Part shown: positions 11,501 to 24,900 of the stretch, one piece after another | Position numbering within the stretch: the stretch's first letter is position 1 | How the letters are laid out: each line of letters begins with the position of its first letter | From: Mesostigma viride | Taxonomy: Eukaryota > Streptophyta > Mesostigmatophyceae > Mesostigmatales > Mesostigmataceae | Assembly: GCA_009746045.1 (NCBI GenBank) | Contig: RPFO01000643.1 | Location: 699,089 to 763,088 of the forward strand | Reading direction: 5' to 3' | Length of the DNA stretch: 64,000 nt | Notes under the pieces: model-generated | What the model was told of the DNA's origin: nothing | The model's input: only the letters and a program-made list of their open reading frames with translations | The model's database searches: none | Position numbers and translations under genes: made by a program

Positions 11501-14304
11501 CCGCGCACGCAAGGGGCGGCTGCACACACACGTACACACACCATGCACGCAATTGCTGGCATGCAAACACACCCACTGCCCGCACATGTACATCCACCGC
11601 GCACGCAAGGGGCGCCTGCACCCACATGTACATACACCATGCACGCAAGGACAAGGATGAACACACATGTACACACACCATGCACGCAAGGGCCGGCTGC
11701 ACACACACGTACATACACCATGCACGCAAGGGCCGGCATGCACACACACGTACATACACTGCGCACGCAAGGGGCAACTGCACACACACGTACACACCAT
11801 GCACGGAAGGGACGGCTGCACTCACATGTACATCCACCGCGCAACCACGGGGCGGCTGCACACACACGTACATACACCGCGCACGCAAGGGGCGGCTGCA
11901 CACACACGTACATACACCGCGCACGCAAGGGGCGGCTGCACACACACGTACACACACCTTGCACGCAATTGCCGGCATGCACACACACGTACATCCACCG
12001 CGCACGCAAGGGGCAACTGCCCACACATGTACACACACCGCGCACGCAAGGGCCGGCTGCACACACACGTACATACACCGCGCACGCAAGGGGCAACTGC
12101 ACACACACGTACACACACCATGCACGCAAGGGCCGGCTGCACTCACATGTACACACACCATGCACGCAAGGGCCGGCTGCACACACACTTACACACACAA
12201 TGCACGCTTGGGGCAACGGCACTCACATGTACATACACCATGCACGCAAGGGGCGGCTGCACACACACGTACACACACCATGCACGCAAGGAGCTTCTTC
12301 ACGCACAGGTACACACACCATGCACGCAAGGTTCGGCTGCACACACATGTACATCCACCGCGCACGCAAGGGGCGAGTGCAAACACATGTACATACACCG
12401 CGCACGCAAGGGGCAACTGCCCACACATGTACATCCACCGCGCACGCAAGGGGCGGCTGCACACACGTGTACATCCACCGCGCACGCAAGGGGCGGCTGC
12501 ACACACACGTACACACACCATGCACGCAAGGGCCGGCATGCACACACAGTACACACACCGCGCACGCAAGGGGCGGCTGCACACACACGTACATACACTG
12601 CGCACGCAAGGGGCTGCTGCACACACACTTACACTCACCATGCACGCAAGGTCCGGCTGCACACACACGTACACACACCATGCACGCAAGGGCCGGCATG
12701 CACACACACGTACACACACCATGCACGCAAGGGGCAACTGCACACACATGTACACACACCACGCACGCAAGGGGCGGCTGCACACACACGTACATACACC
12801 GCCCACGCAAGGACCGGCTCCACTCACATGTACATCCACCGCGCAACCACGGGGCGGCTGCACACACACGTACATACACCGCGCACGCAAGGGGCTGCTG
12901 CACACACACTTACACACAAAATGCACGCTTGGGGCGACGGCACTCACATGTACATACACCGCGCACGAAAGGGGTGGCTGCACACACACGTACATCCACC
13001 GCGCACGCAAGGGGCGGCTGCACACACACATACATACACCATGCACGCAAGGGGCGAGTGCAAAAACATGTACATACACCGCGCACGCAAGGGGCAACTG
13101 CCCACACATGGACATACACTGCGCACGCAAGGGGAGGCTGCATTAACACGTACATACACCGCGCACGCAAGGGGCGGCTGCACACACACGTACACACACC
13201 ATGCACGCAAGGGCCGGCTGCACACACACGTACATACACCGCGCACGCAAGGGGCGGCTGCACACACACGTACATATACACCATGCACGCAAGGGGCGGC
13301 TGCACACACATGTACATCCACCGCGCACGCAAGGGGCGAGTGCACACACACGTACACACACCGCGCACGCAAGGGGCGGCTGCACACACACGTACACACA
13401 CCATGCACGCAAGGGCCGGCATGCACACACACGTACATCCACCGCGCACGCAAGGGGCAACTGCACACACATGTACACACACCGCGCACGCTTGGGGCGG
13501 CTGCACTCACATGTACACACACCGCGCACGCAAGGGCCGGCTGCACACACACTTACACTCACCATGCACGCATGGGGCGGCTGCACACACACGTACACAC
13601 ACCGCGCACGCAAGGGACGGCTGCACACACACGTACATACACCGCGCACGCAAGGGGCGGCTGCACACACACGTACATACACCATGCACGCAAGGGGCGG
13701 CTGCACACACATGTACATCCACCGCGCACGCAAGGGGCGAGTGCACACACACGTACACACACCGCGCACGCAAGGGGCGGCTGCACACACACGTACACAC
13801 ACCATGCACGCAATTGCCGGCATGCACACACACGTACATCCACCGCGCACGCAAGGGGCAACTGCACACACATGTACACACACCGCGCACGCTTGGGGCG
13901 GCTGCACTCACATGTACATACACTGCGCACGCAAGGGGCGGCTGCACACACACGTACACACACCATGCACGCAATTGCTGGCATGCACACACACCCACTG
14001 CCCGCACATGTACATCCACCGCGCACGCAAGGGGCGCCTGCACCCACATGTACATACACCGTGCACGCAAGGACAAGGATGAACACACATGTACACACAC
14101 CATGCACGCAAGGGCCGGCTGCACACACACGTACATACACCGCGCACGCAAGGGGCTGCTGCACACACACTTACACACAAAATGCACGCTTGGGGCGACG
14201 GCACTCACATGTACATACACCGCGCACGAAAGGGGTGGCTGCACACACACGTACATCCACCGCGCACGCAAGGGGCGGCTGCACACACACATACATACAC
14301 CATG
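5510..14304. repeat. 40-bp satellite array, segment 2, with a ~5.4-kb higher-order duplication
   Basis: Continues the same unit and orientation. Rare variants mark position: ATTGCTGGCATGCA followed by CCCACTGCCCGCACATG, AAGGACAAGGATGAACAC, GCGCAACCACGGGGCGG, and CATTAACACGTAC. These recur in the same order about 5372 bp apart (for example 6181 and 11553, 7770 and 13142), showing a second near-identical copy of a block of about 134 units. I noticed only scattered single-base differences. The array is interrupted at 14304 by an LTR retrotransposon. Confidence 0.95.
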
Positions 14305-14817
14305 TGTCAAGAATCCTGTCTTGAATATGCCCATTATGCTGACCGTGCAGAAATCTATAATACGGGCAATTGTATTCGAGCCCTAATTAACAAATAGATA
14401 TGCTCGGATAGTAGTACCTAAGTGGGATTTGTCCTACGTGAATGGACACTATGACTATGTGCCAAGTTGTACAATGGCACTAGGACCATTGGTCACTATC
14501 TTCACCAGATTATAGTATTGTGTCATGTGCATGTCATACCATGCCGTACCGAGTCATGCATGCGCATGCACCATGTTCCAACATACCAGCTGTCGTTATC
14601 GACCCATTGTCGGCCCATGCCCATACCAGGGCCGCCGCCACCACTCACCTACCATAATTACCAATGTTCACGCTACCTTGAGGTAGCCATGGAAAGCCAC
14701 ACCATATGGACGTAATAAATAATTTTCCTGGCTCCTGACGCTTAAGTCGGCAATGATTCACCACCTACAAATTATTAATTTAAGTCCCCATAATAATAAT
14801 CACACATGCCTTTAACA
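14305..14817 (+). repeat. 5' LTR
   Basis: Starts TGTCAAGAATCCTG and ends CCTTTAACA, obeying the TG...CA rule. Small frames inside it also occur in the other LTR and are not taken as genes. Confidence 0.8.
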
Positions 14818-14837
14818 TGGCATCGGAGGTCCGGGGC
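14818..14837 (+). other. Putative primer-binding site
   Basis: TGGCATCGGAGG directly follows the 5' LTR. PBSs usually begin TGG, complementary to a tRNA 3' CCA; the initiator-Met site in plants is TGGTATCAGAGC, which this resembles with several mismatches. The primer tRNA is not established. Confidence 0.5.
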
Positions 14838-16451
14838 AAGATTTTTCAACGGAATTAACCAACCTCTAAGCGGCAGCTCACATTTATTGAGCGCCTTGAT
14901 CATAGTTTATATTTTCATATACGGAGCAGCTTCGTCGAATTCTTGTACTTGATACGACCATGATTATGGCGCAGATGCTACCGTGAAATTCAAGGCTTTC
15001 AATCGACTTACTTCAATGTGTGGTAACACCAAATATTCGGGGTGACACCTACCGTCGCTAAAATCCGTCAAGAATTTCCCAAGCTCCGGTGCGCAGGCCA
15101 GATCTACGCTTTTATACTTATATATGCCCGAAACTGATCAAACGCCAACATCGGTGATGGGGACGTCGGCACTGAAGCCTGGCACTCAAAAGGTGCCGGC
15201 TCTGGTTCCAGGCAGCGCCAGTGATTTTTTACCTGGCAGCACATTTTTGGCCGAGTGCAGTGCGTTCAATCGGCGCGGGGTCACTGACGGGCTCCCACTG
15301 AGCTGCGCGAGCTGTGAGCATCGACGAGAAATCGGCGGAGCTGTTTACCTCAAGAATTTTTCATGAGAACCGGTCTTTCTTTTGTACCGGCACCATTTCG
15401 CGTGGCATCAACATTCTTTTGGGCGCATTCTTTTAAACCGGAATTCTTTTTAACGGTCATCACTTCAAGAGCCCAGAGCCTGCCATGCTCCAAGTTTCCA
15501 AGAAAAAAGGGAACATTCCCTGGGTCCTGCTCTCAAGGCCAGCCTGCTGACACAGCTGCACACCACACTAAGGAGGGTGCTCACTAACCCCCACGTTGTT
15601 TTCAGCACTAGTTGCAGTTTTATAATTCAGTCACATTTAACTAGTTGCAGGCACCACTAGCAGCAGTAACAGCTAGTTGCATTATCACGTGCCAGCACTA
15701 GACACCCACTAGCAACCAGTTGCCCCATAATGTAAGCAGCAGTAACAGCACAGTCCCATCAGCACCATCACACTGGCATCAACAAGCACAGCAGGCAACA
15801 CCAGCAGGAACAGAGTACACTGCATAGTCCATGCAGGCAGCTACCCACACTTGCCTAGCCAGCAAGGAGAAGTAGTAGCACCCAGCAGCACATGCATGAC
15901 TCTCCACCACAGGCGTAGAGTAGATAGTAGCTGCAGTCAGCTGCACGCACTTGTCTAGCTAGCAAGTAGCAGTCCAGCAACCAGCTCTACATCCTCACGT
16001 CACAGTTCACCTTGTAGTAGTTGCAGTAAGTTGCACCAAACCCTGTTGGCAAACAAGTCAAAGTAGCACTACCAGCACCACACAAGACACTGTACCCACA
16101 CACAGCATAGATCGTGTGTGCACACACAACAGCTGACGTCACCGGTTTACCAGCAGCTACCAGTACCCAACGTTTCCAGCTGCAACCCTGGCATCAACCA
16201 GTACCGGCTACAGTCTGCATCCAGACTCAACACTGAGCAACCAGTCTTACAGTTTAAGAGCCTGTTTCCAGTTTGGCTCCACCCTCGTGTGGCGCACTCC
16301 ATGTGACAATATGGGGCTACACAACCTTGCCCTCATTTTTCTTGCTGTTTTATATCAAGACCAGGGTGTCGTGTAAGGAGGGAATCCACTTAGGTACCCG
16401 ACTACCCTCGCCCAGGATCTAGCATTTGTATTTATAGACAGCATCATGTGC
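14838..16451 (+). other. LTR-element interior without gag or pol
   Basis: No retroviral-type domain was found in any frame. From about 15590 to 16300 the sequence is low-complexity, with many variants of CTAGTTGCAG, CAGCAGTAACAG and CACTAGCAGC. Two short open frames at 15124-15366 and 15363-15587 have no recognisable content. Confidence 0.6.
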
Positions 16452-16459
16452 AAGGAGGG
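16452..16459 (+). other. Polypurine tract
   Basis: AAGGAGGG lies immediately 5' of the TG of the 3' LTR, the expected position for plus-strand priming in reverse transcription. Confidence 0.6.
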
Positions 16460-16954
16460 TGTCAAGAATCCTGTCTTGAATATGCCCATTATGCTGACCG
16501 TGCAGAAATCTATAATACGGGCAATTGTATTCGAGCCCTAATTAACAAATAGATATGCTCGGATAGTAGTACCTAAGTGGGATTTGTCCTACGTGAATGG
16601 ACACTATGACTATGTGCCAAGTTGTACAATGGCACTAGGACCATTGGTCACTATCTTCACCAGATTATAGTATTGTGTCATGTGCATGTCATACCATGCC
16701 GTACCGAGTCATGCATGCGCATGCACCATGTTCCAACATACCAGCTGTCGTTATCGACCCATTGTCGGCCCATGCCCATACCAGGGCCGCCGCCACCACT
16801 CACCTACCATAATTACCAATGTTCACGCTACCTTGAGGTAGCCATGGAAAGCCACACCATATGGACGTAATAAATAATTTTCCTGGCTCCTGACGCTTAA
16901 GTCGGCAATGATTCACCACCTACAAATTATTAATTTAAGTCCCCATAATAATAA
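16460..16954 (+). repeat. 3' LTR, main part
   Basis: A copy of 14305-14799 at an offset of 2155 bp with no mismatch noticed, suggesting recent insertion. It is interrupted after CATAATAATAA by the tandem A-B elements. Confidence 0.9.
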
Positions 16955-16958
16955 CCCC

Positions 16959-17509
16959 ATCCAATTGCTGCTTTAGTTCCATTGGAGTGAGGGGCTGCCA
17001 GAGAAACATGTTTATTACAAATACGTGTTAGGCACACGTCCAAGCCATTAGCTAACCTAAGAATCTGCAGTTTCTAAGCTAACTAGGCCACACAACAAGG
17101 GCCGAAACATCATACCAGTCATAAGGACCTGGGCCAGTCAAGAGGACCTGGGCTTTGTAACATCCGTCTGGCAGCAAGGGTGGGTGGGTGGGAGCTGCAA
17201 AGAGGAGTGGTTGTTGCCCCGCCACAACCCTAAGTATCCACCGTCTACCTAGTCGTAGGTGGGGTGACGGACGCCAGCCCACTGACCAACCGGCCAGTGG
17301 CGCCGCGCCGTCCCCGGTCCACAGGACTGCCCCCGGTCCACAACACAAATTGGACCCGGTCCACAGTACCGTCCCCGGTACCCCCCCCCCCACAACACCG
17401 TACCCCCCCCCCTAGTACTGGCTACCTAGTCAGACCTGTCTACTGCGGCCTCCCCTCCCCCTTTGAGACTTCCGCAGGTCATAGATAGAACGAGCGTGAG
17501 CTCACAAAA
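16959..17509. mobile_element. Nested repeat element, short copy (A-B)
   Basis: Block A (16959-17165, starts ATCCAATTGCTGC) is joined by 27 bp to block B (17193-17509, ends GAGCTCACAAAA). Both blocks recur in the next element. Block B contains two C-runs and repeated CCGGTCCAC phrases. No transposase is visible, and the class is unknown. Confidence 0.7.
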
Positions 17510-18971
17510 TCCAATTGCTGCTTTAGTTCCATTGGAGTGAGGGGCTGCCAGAGAAACATGTTTATTACAAATACGTGTTAGGCACACGTCCAAGCCATTA
17601 GCTAACCTAAGAATCTGCAGTTTCTAAGCTAACTAGGCCACACAACAAGGGCCGAAACATCATACCAGTCATAAGGACCTGGGCCAGTCAAGAGGACCTG
17701 GGCTTTGTAACATCCCGCACCCACTACCTGGCCACTTGGCCGCAAGCTGTCGTATGGCCCAGACTTCTCGTCGCCCCCCTTGTCCCCTGCCGCTACCAGT
17801 GCTTCATTAACCAGGCGGCAATACAAGGGGGAAGCCAAAAGTATCCCCGTAGGGACCCCCCACTCGGGGGGGTTCTCACCCATATGGGCACTGCCCTCGG
17901 CAGCCACCCCTGCAGGCTCGGCAATTCTTTGTACACCTTTCTTCACAGGCATAGCACCCCCGGCACCCCAATGACGCAGCTGCGTCTGGGATCCGCTATC
18001 GCCCCGCCCTAACATCCTTCCCCTTCCCCGCTGTGCACCGTCAGTCCCAACAACTCGTCCCCGCTTAAATTACGCGGCAACGACCCCACCATTCCGCGCT
18101 GGCCGCCGGCCGCTGTCGCCTCACTTGGCACGAGGAAATGTTAGGCTGTTTAGGGTGCTGCCCCCCCTGGCGCTGGGGCTGCAGCCACCCCGCTCCTATG
18201 CTGGCCTGGGGGCTCGATTCCCCCTTCTTCCCATGCTCGTATAGCGCGCTCATGCACTATTCTTGACGATATTCATTAGCCAGGCCCAGCACATACGATA
18301 CACCACGAACTTGCCTGCGGCGTATTCCCCCTCCGCCTGTAGCTGTTGCCACCCTAGCACCACGACTGCCCCGCTTTAGTTGTCCGATCAAGAGTCACTC
18401 CCGCGTCTATCCAGACCCCTCCCGCGAGCCCGGGGTGGCGAGTACAACGCAGCAGAAATAAAACAATCTGGCACTGGCAGCTACCGCCTGCACTTCGAAC
18501 GGCAAGTTATTGGGGTGCTGCCGACCCCCGTCGCGCAGCCGTCATAACCTTAAATAAAACAGGCCCCCGAATAATAATTCGGAGGCCGGTAGCTGTGATT
18601 TACATTCGGCACCGCCATAGCAGTGCACACACGCCGTCAGTGGGCCGTCGACACAGCTGCAAAGAGGAGTGGTTGTTGCCCCGCCACAACCCTAAGTATC
18701 CACCGTCTACCTAGTCGTAGGTGGGGTGACGGACGCCAGCCCACTGACCAACCGGCCAGTGGCGCCGCGCCGTCCCCAGTCCACAGGACTGCCCCCGGTC
18801 CACAACACAAATTGGACCCGGTCCACAGTACCGTCCCCGGTACCCCCCCCCCCACAACACCGTACCCCCCCCCCTAGTACTGGCTACCTAGTCAGACCTG
18901 TCTACTGCGGCCTCCCCTCCCCCTTTGAGACTTCCGCAGGTCATAGATAGAACGAGCGTGAGCTCACAAAA
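17509..18971. mobile_element. Nested repeat element, long copy (A-x-B)
   Basis: Block A (17509-17715) and block B (18655-18971) match the short copy at offsets of 550 and 1462 bp, but here they are separated by a unique 939-bp interior (17716-18654). The short copy looks like a deletion derivative placed head-to-tail with the long one. A minus-strand frame (17629-18015) runs from the interior into block A and encodes GVPTGILLASPLYCRLVN; I do not recognise it. Confidence 0.7.
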
Positions 18972-18983
18972 TGCCTTTTAACA
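18966..18983 (+). repeat. Likely residual end of the interrupted 3' LTR
   Basis: TCACAAAATGCC and TTTTAACA here resemble the last 18 nt of the 5' LTR (TCACACATGCC, TTTAACA) and are followed by the CCATG target duplication. The two small length differences are odd given how well the rest of the LTRs match, so the assignment is tentative. Confidence 0.55.
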
Positions 18984-21900
18984 CCATGCACGCAAGGGGC
19001 GAGTGCAAAAACATGTACATACACCGCGCACGCAAGGGGCAACTGCCCACACATGGACATACACTGCGCACGCAAGGGGAGGCTGCATTAACACGTACAT
19101 ACACCGCGCACGCAAGGGGCGGCTGCACACACACGTACACACACCATGCACGCAAGGGCCGGCTGCACACACACGTACATACACCGCGCACGCAAGGGGC
19201 GGCTGCACACACACGTACATATACACCATGCACGCAAGGGGCGGCTGCACACACATGTACATCCACCGCGCACGCAAGGGGCGAGTGCACACACACGTAC
19301 ACACACCGCGCACGCAAGGGGCGGCTGCACACACACGTACACACCATGCACGGAAGGGACGGCTGCACTCACATGTACATCCACCGCGCAACCACGGGGC
19401 GGCTGCACACACACGTACATACACCGCGCACGCAAGGGGCGGCTGCACACACACGTACATACACCGCGCACGCAAGGGGCGGCTGCACACACACGTACAC
19501 ACACCTTGCACGCAATTGCCGGCATGCACACACACGTACATCCACCGCGCACGCAAGGGGCAACTGCCCACACATGTACACACACCGCGCACGCAAGGGC
19601 CGGCTGCACACACACGTACATACACCGCGCACGCAAGGGGCAACTGCACACACACGTACACACACCATGCACGCAAGGGCCGGCTGCACTCACATGTACA
19701 TCCACCGCGCAACCACGGGGCGGCTGCACACACACGTACATACACCGCGCACGCAAGGGGCGGCTGCACACACACGTACATCCACCGCGCACGCAAGGGG
19801 CAACTGCACACACATGTACACACACCGCGCACGCTTGGGGCGGCTGCACTCACATGTACATACACTGCGCACGCAAGGGGCGGCTGCACACACACGTACA
19901 CACACCATGCACGCAATTGCTGGCATGCACACACACCCACTGCCCGCACATGTACATCCACCGCGCACGCAAGGGGCGCCTGCACCCACATGTACATACA
20001 CCGTGCACGCAAGGACAAGGATGAACACACATGTACACACACCATGCACGCAAGGGCCGGCTGCACACACACGTACATACACCGCGCACGCAAGGGGCTG
20101 CTGCACACACACTTACACACAAAATGCACGCTTGGGGCGACGGCACTCACATGTACATCCACCGCGCACGAAAGGGGCGGCTGCACACACACGTACATCC
20201 ACCGCGCACGCAAGGGGCGGCTGCACACACACATACATACACCATGCACGCAAGGGGCGAGTGCAAAAACATGTACATACACCGCGCACGCAAGGGGCAA
20301 CTGCCCACACATGGACATACACTGCGCACGCAAGGGGAGGCTGCATTAACACGTACATACACCGCGCACGCAAGGGGCGGCTGCACACACACGTACACAC
20401 ACCATGCACGCAAGGGCCGGCTGCACACACACGTACATACACCGCGCACGCAAGGGGCGGCTGCACACACACGTACATATACACCATGCACGCAAGGGGC
20501 GGCTGCACACACATGTACATCCACCGCGCACGCAAGGGGCGAGTGCACACACACGTACACACACCGCGCACGCAAGGGGCGGCTGCACACACACGTACAC
20601 ACACCATGCACGCAAGGGCCGGCATGCACACACACGTACATCCACCGCGCACGCAAGGGGCAACTGCACACACATGTACACACACCGCGCACGCTTGGGG
20701 CGGCTGCACTCACATGTACACACACCGCGCACGCAAGGGCCGGCTGCACACACACTTACACTCACCATGCACGCATGGGGCGGCTGCACACACACGTACA
20801 CACACCGCGCACGCAAGGGACGGCTGCACACACACGTACATACACCGCGCACGCAAGGGGCGGCTGCACACACACGTACATACACCATGCACGCAAGGGG
20901 CGGCTGCACACACATGTACATCCACCGCGCACGCAAGGGGCGAGTGCACACACACGTACACACACCGCGCACGCAAGGGGCGGCTGCACACACACGTACA
21001 CACACCATGCACGCAATTGCCGGCATGCACACACACGTACATCCACCGCGCACGCAAGGGGCAACTGCACACACATGTACACACACCGCGCACGCTTGGG
21101 GCGGCTGCACTCACATGTACATACACTGCGCACGCAAGGGGCGGCTGCACACACACGTACACACACCATGCACGCAATTGCTGGCATGCACACACACCCA
21201 CTGCCCGCACATGTACATCCACCGCGCACGCAAGGGGCGCCTGCACCCACATGTACATACACCATGCACGCAAGGACAAGGATGAACACACACGTACATA
21301 CACCATGCACGCAAGGGCCGGCATGCACACACACGTACATACACTGCGCACGCAAGGGGCAACTGCACACACACGTACACACCATGCACGGAAGGGACGG
21401 CTGCACTTACATGTACATCCACCGCGCAACCACGGGGCGGCTGCACACACACGTACATACACCGCGCACGCAAGGGGCGGCTGCACACACACGTACATAC
21501 ACCGCGCACGCAAGGGGCGGCTGCACACACACGTACACACACCTTGCACGCAATTGCCGGCATGCACACACACGTACATCCACCGCGCACGCAAGGGGCA
21601 ACTGCCCACACATGTACACACACCGCGCACGCAAGGGCCGGCTGCACACACACGTACATACACCGCGCACGCAAGGGGCAACTGCACACACACGTACACA
21701 CACCATGCACGCAAGGGCCGGCTGCACTCACATGTACACACACCATGCACGCAAGGGCCGGCTGCACACACACTTACACACACAATGCACGCTTGGGGCA
21801 ACGGCACTCACATGTACATACACCATGCACGCAAGGGGCGGCTGCACACACACGTACACACACCATGCACGCAAGGAGCGACTTCACGCACAGGTACACA

Positions 21901-24900
21901 CACCATGCACGCAAGGTTCGGCTGCACACACATGTACATCCACCGCGCACGCAAGGGGCGAGTGCAAACACATGTACATACACCGCGCACGCAAGGGCCG
22001 GCTGCACTCAATTGTACATACACCGCCCATGCAAGGGGCAGCTGCACACACACGTACACACACCATGCACGCAAGGGCCGGCATGCACACACAGTACACA
22101 CACCGCGCACGCAAGGGGCGGCTGCACACACACGTACATACACTGCGCACGCAAGGGGCTGCTGCACACACACTTACACTCACCATGCACGCAAGGGGCG
22201 GCTGCACACACACGTACACACACCGCGCACGCAAGGGACGGCTGCACACACACGTACATACACCGCGCACGCAAGGGGCGGCTGCACTTACATGTACACA
22301 CACCGCGCACGCAAGGGGCGGCTGCACACACACGTACATACACCGCCCACGCAAGGACCGGCTCCACTCACATGTACATCCACCGCGCAACCACGGGGCG
22401 GCTGCACACACACGTACATACACCGCGCACGCAAGGGGCGGCTGCACACACACGTACATACACCGCGCACGCAAGGGGCGGCTGCACTCACATGTACGTA
22501 CACCGCGCACGCAAGGGGCAACTGCCCGCACATGTACATCCACCGCGCACGCAAGGGGCGAGTGCACACACACGTACACACACCGCGCACGCAAGGGGCG
22601 GCTGCACACACACGTACACACACTGCGCACGCAAGGGGCGGCTGCACTTACATGTACACACACCGCGCACGCAAGGGGCGGCTGCACACACACGTACATA
22701 CACCGCCCACGCAAGGACCGGCTCCACTCACATGTACATCCACCGCGCAACCACGGGGCGGCTGCACACACACGTACATACACCGCGCACGCAAGGGGCG
22801 GCTGCACACACACGTACATACACCGCGCACGCAAGGGGCGGCTGCACTCACATGTACGTACACCGCGCACGCAAGGGGCAACTGCCCGCACATGTACATC
22901 CACCGCGCACGCAAGGGGCGAGTGCACACACACGTACACACACCGCGCACGCAAGGGGCGGCTGCACACACACGTACACACACCATGCACGCAAGGGCCG
23001 GCATGCACACACACGTACATCCACCGCGCACGCAAGGGGCAACTGCACACACATGTACACACACCGCGCACGCTTGGGGCGGCTGCACTCACATGTACAC
23101 ACACCGCGCACGCAAGGGCCGGCTGCACACACACTTACACTCACTATGCACGCATGGGGCGGCTGCACACACACGTACACACACCGCGCACGCAAGGGAC
23201 GGCTGCACACACACGTACATCCACCGCGCACGCAAGGGGCAACTGCACACACACATTAACACACCATGCACGCAAGGGGCGGCTGCACACACATGTACAT
23301 CCACCGCGCACGCAAGGGGCGACTGACATACACCATGCACGCAAGGACAAGGATGCACACACATGTACATACACCGCGCACGCAAGGGGCGGCTGCACAC
23401 ACACGTACATACACCGCGCACGCAAGGGGCGAGTGCGCACACACGTACATACACCGCGCACGCAAGGGGCGGCTGCACACACACGTACATACACCGCGCA
23501 CGCAAGGGGCCAGTGCAAGCACATGTACATACACCATGCACGCAAGGGCCGGCATGCACAGAAACGTACATACACCGCGCACGCAAGGGGCTGCTGCACA
23601 CACACGTACACACACCATGCACGCACGGGGCGGCTGCACACACACGTACATCCACTGCGCACGCACGGGGCGACTGCACACACATGTACATAAACCATGC
23701 ACGCAAGGGGCGGCTGCACACACATGTACATCCACCGCGCACGCAAGGGGCGAGTGCAAACACACATACACACACAATGCACGCTTGGGGCAACGGCACT
23801 CACATGTACATACACCATGCACGCAAGGGGCGGCTGCACACACACGTACACACACCATGCACGCAAGGAGCGACTTCACGCACAGGTACACACACCATGC
23901 ACGCAAGGTTCGGCTGCACACACATGTACATCCACCGCGCACGCACGGGGCCAGTGCAAGCACATGTACATACACCATGCACGCAAGGGGCGGCTGCACA
24001 CACATGTACATACACCGCGCACGCAAGGGGCGAGTGCAAACACATGTACATACACCGCGCACGCAAGGGGCAACTGCCCGCACATGTACATCCACCGCGC
24101 ACGCAAGGGGCGGCTGCACACACATGTACACACACCATGCACGCAAGGACAAGGATGCACACACATGTACACACACCCTGCACGCAAGGGGCGGCTGCAC
24201 ACACACGTACACACACCGCGCACGCAAGGGGCGAGTGCAAACACATGTACATACACCATGCACGCAAGGACAAGGATGCACACACATGTACACACACCAT
24301 GCACGCAAGGGGCGGCTGCACACACACGTACATACACAATGCACGGTTGGGGCGACGGCACTCACATGTACATACACCATGCACGCAAGGACAAGGATGC
24401 ACACGCATGTACATACACCGCGCACGCAAGGGGCGGCTGCACACACATGTACATACACCATGCACGCAAGGGGCGGCTGCACACACATGTACATCCACCG
24501 CGCACGCAAGGGGCGAGTGCACACACACGTACACACACCGCGCACGCAAGGGGCGGCTGCACACACACGTACACACACCATGCACGCAATTGCCGGCATG
24601 CACACACACGTACATCCACCGCGCACGCAAGGGGCAACTGCACACACATGTACACACACCGCGCACGCTTGGGGCGGCTGCACTCACATGTACATACACT
24701 GCGCACGCAAGGGGCGGCTGCACACACACGTACACACACCATGCACGCAATTGCTGGCATGCACACACACCCACTGCCCGCACATGTACATCCACCGCGC
24801 ACGCAAGGGGCGCCTGCACCCACATGTACATACACCATGCACGCAAGGACAAGGATGAACACACACGTACATACACCATGCACGCAAGGGCCGGCATGCA

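Larger units (their letters stand above)
14305..18983 (+). mobile_element. Non-autonomous LTR retrotransposon with a nested insertion in its 3' LTR
   Basis: CCATG at 14300-14304 and 18984-18988 forms a 5-bp target duplication in the satellite. A 495-bp direct repeat (14305-14799 and 16460-16954) appears identical between copies and starts TG. The 5' LTR continues to ...CCTTTAACA at 14817, followed at once by a plausible primer-binding site; a purine tract precedes the 3' LTR. The ~1.64-kb interior holds no gag or pol, so it is a TRIM/LARD-type element needing proteins in trans. The 3' LTR is split after 16954 by other repeats and seems to resume near 18966. Confidence 0.8.

Noticed and set aside
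14467-16870. Identical 82-codon frames at 14467-14715 and 16622-16870
   Set aside because: They lie in the two LTR copies and duplicate with them; no protein feature.
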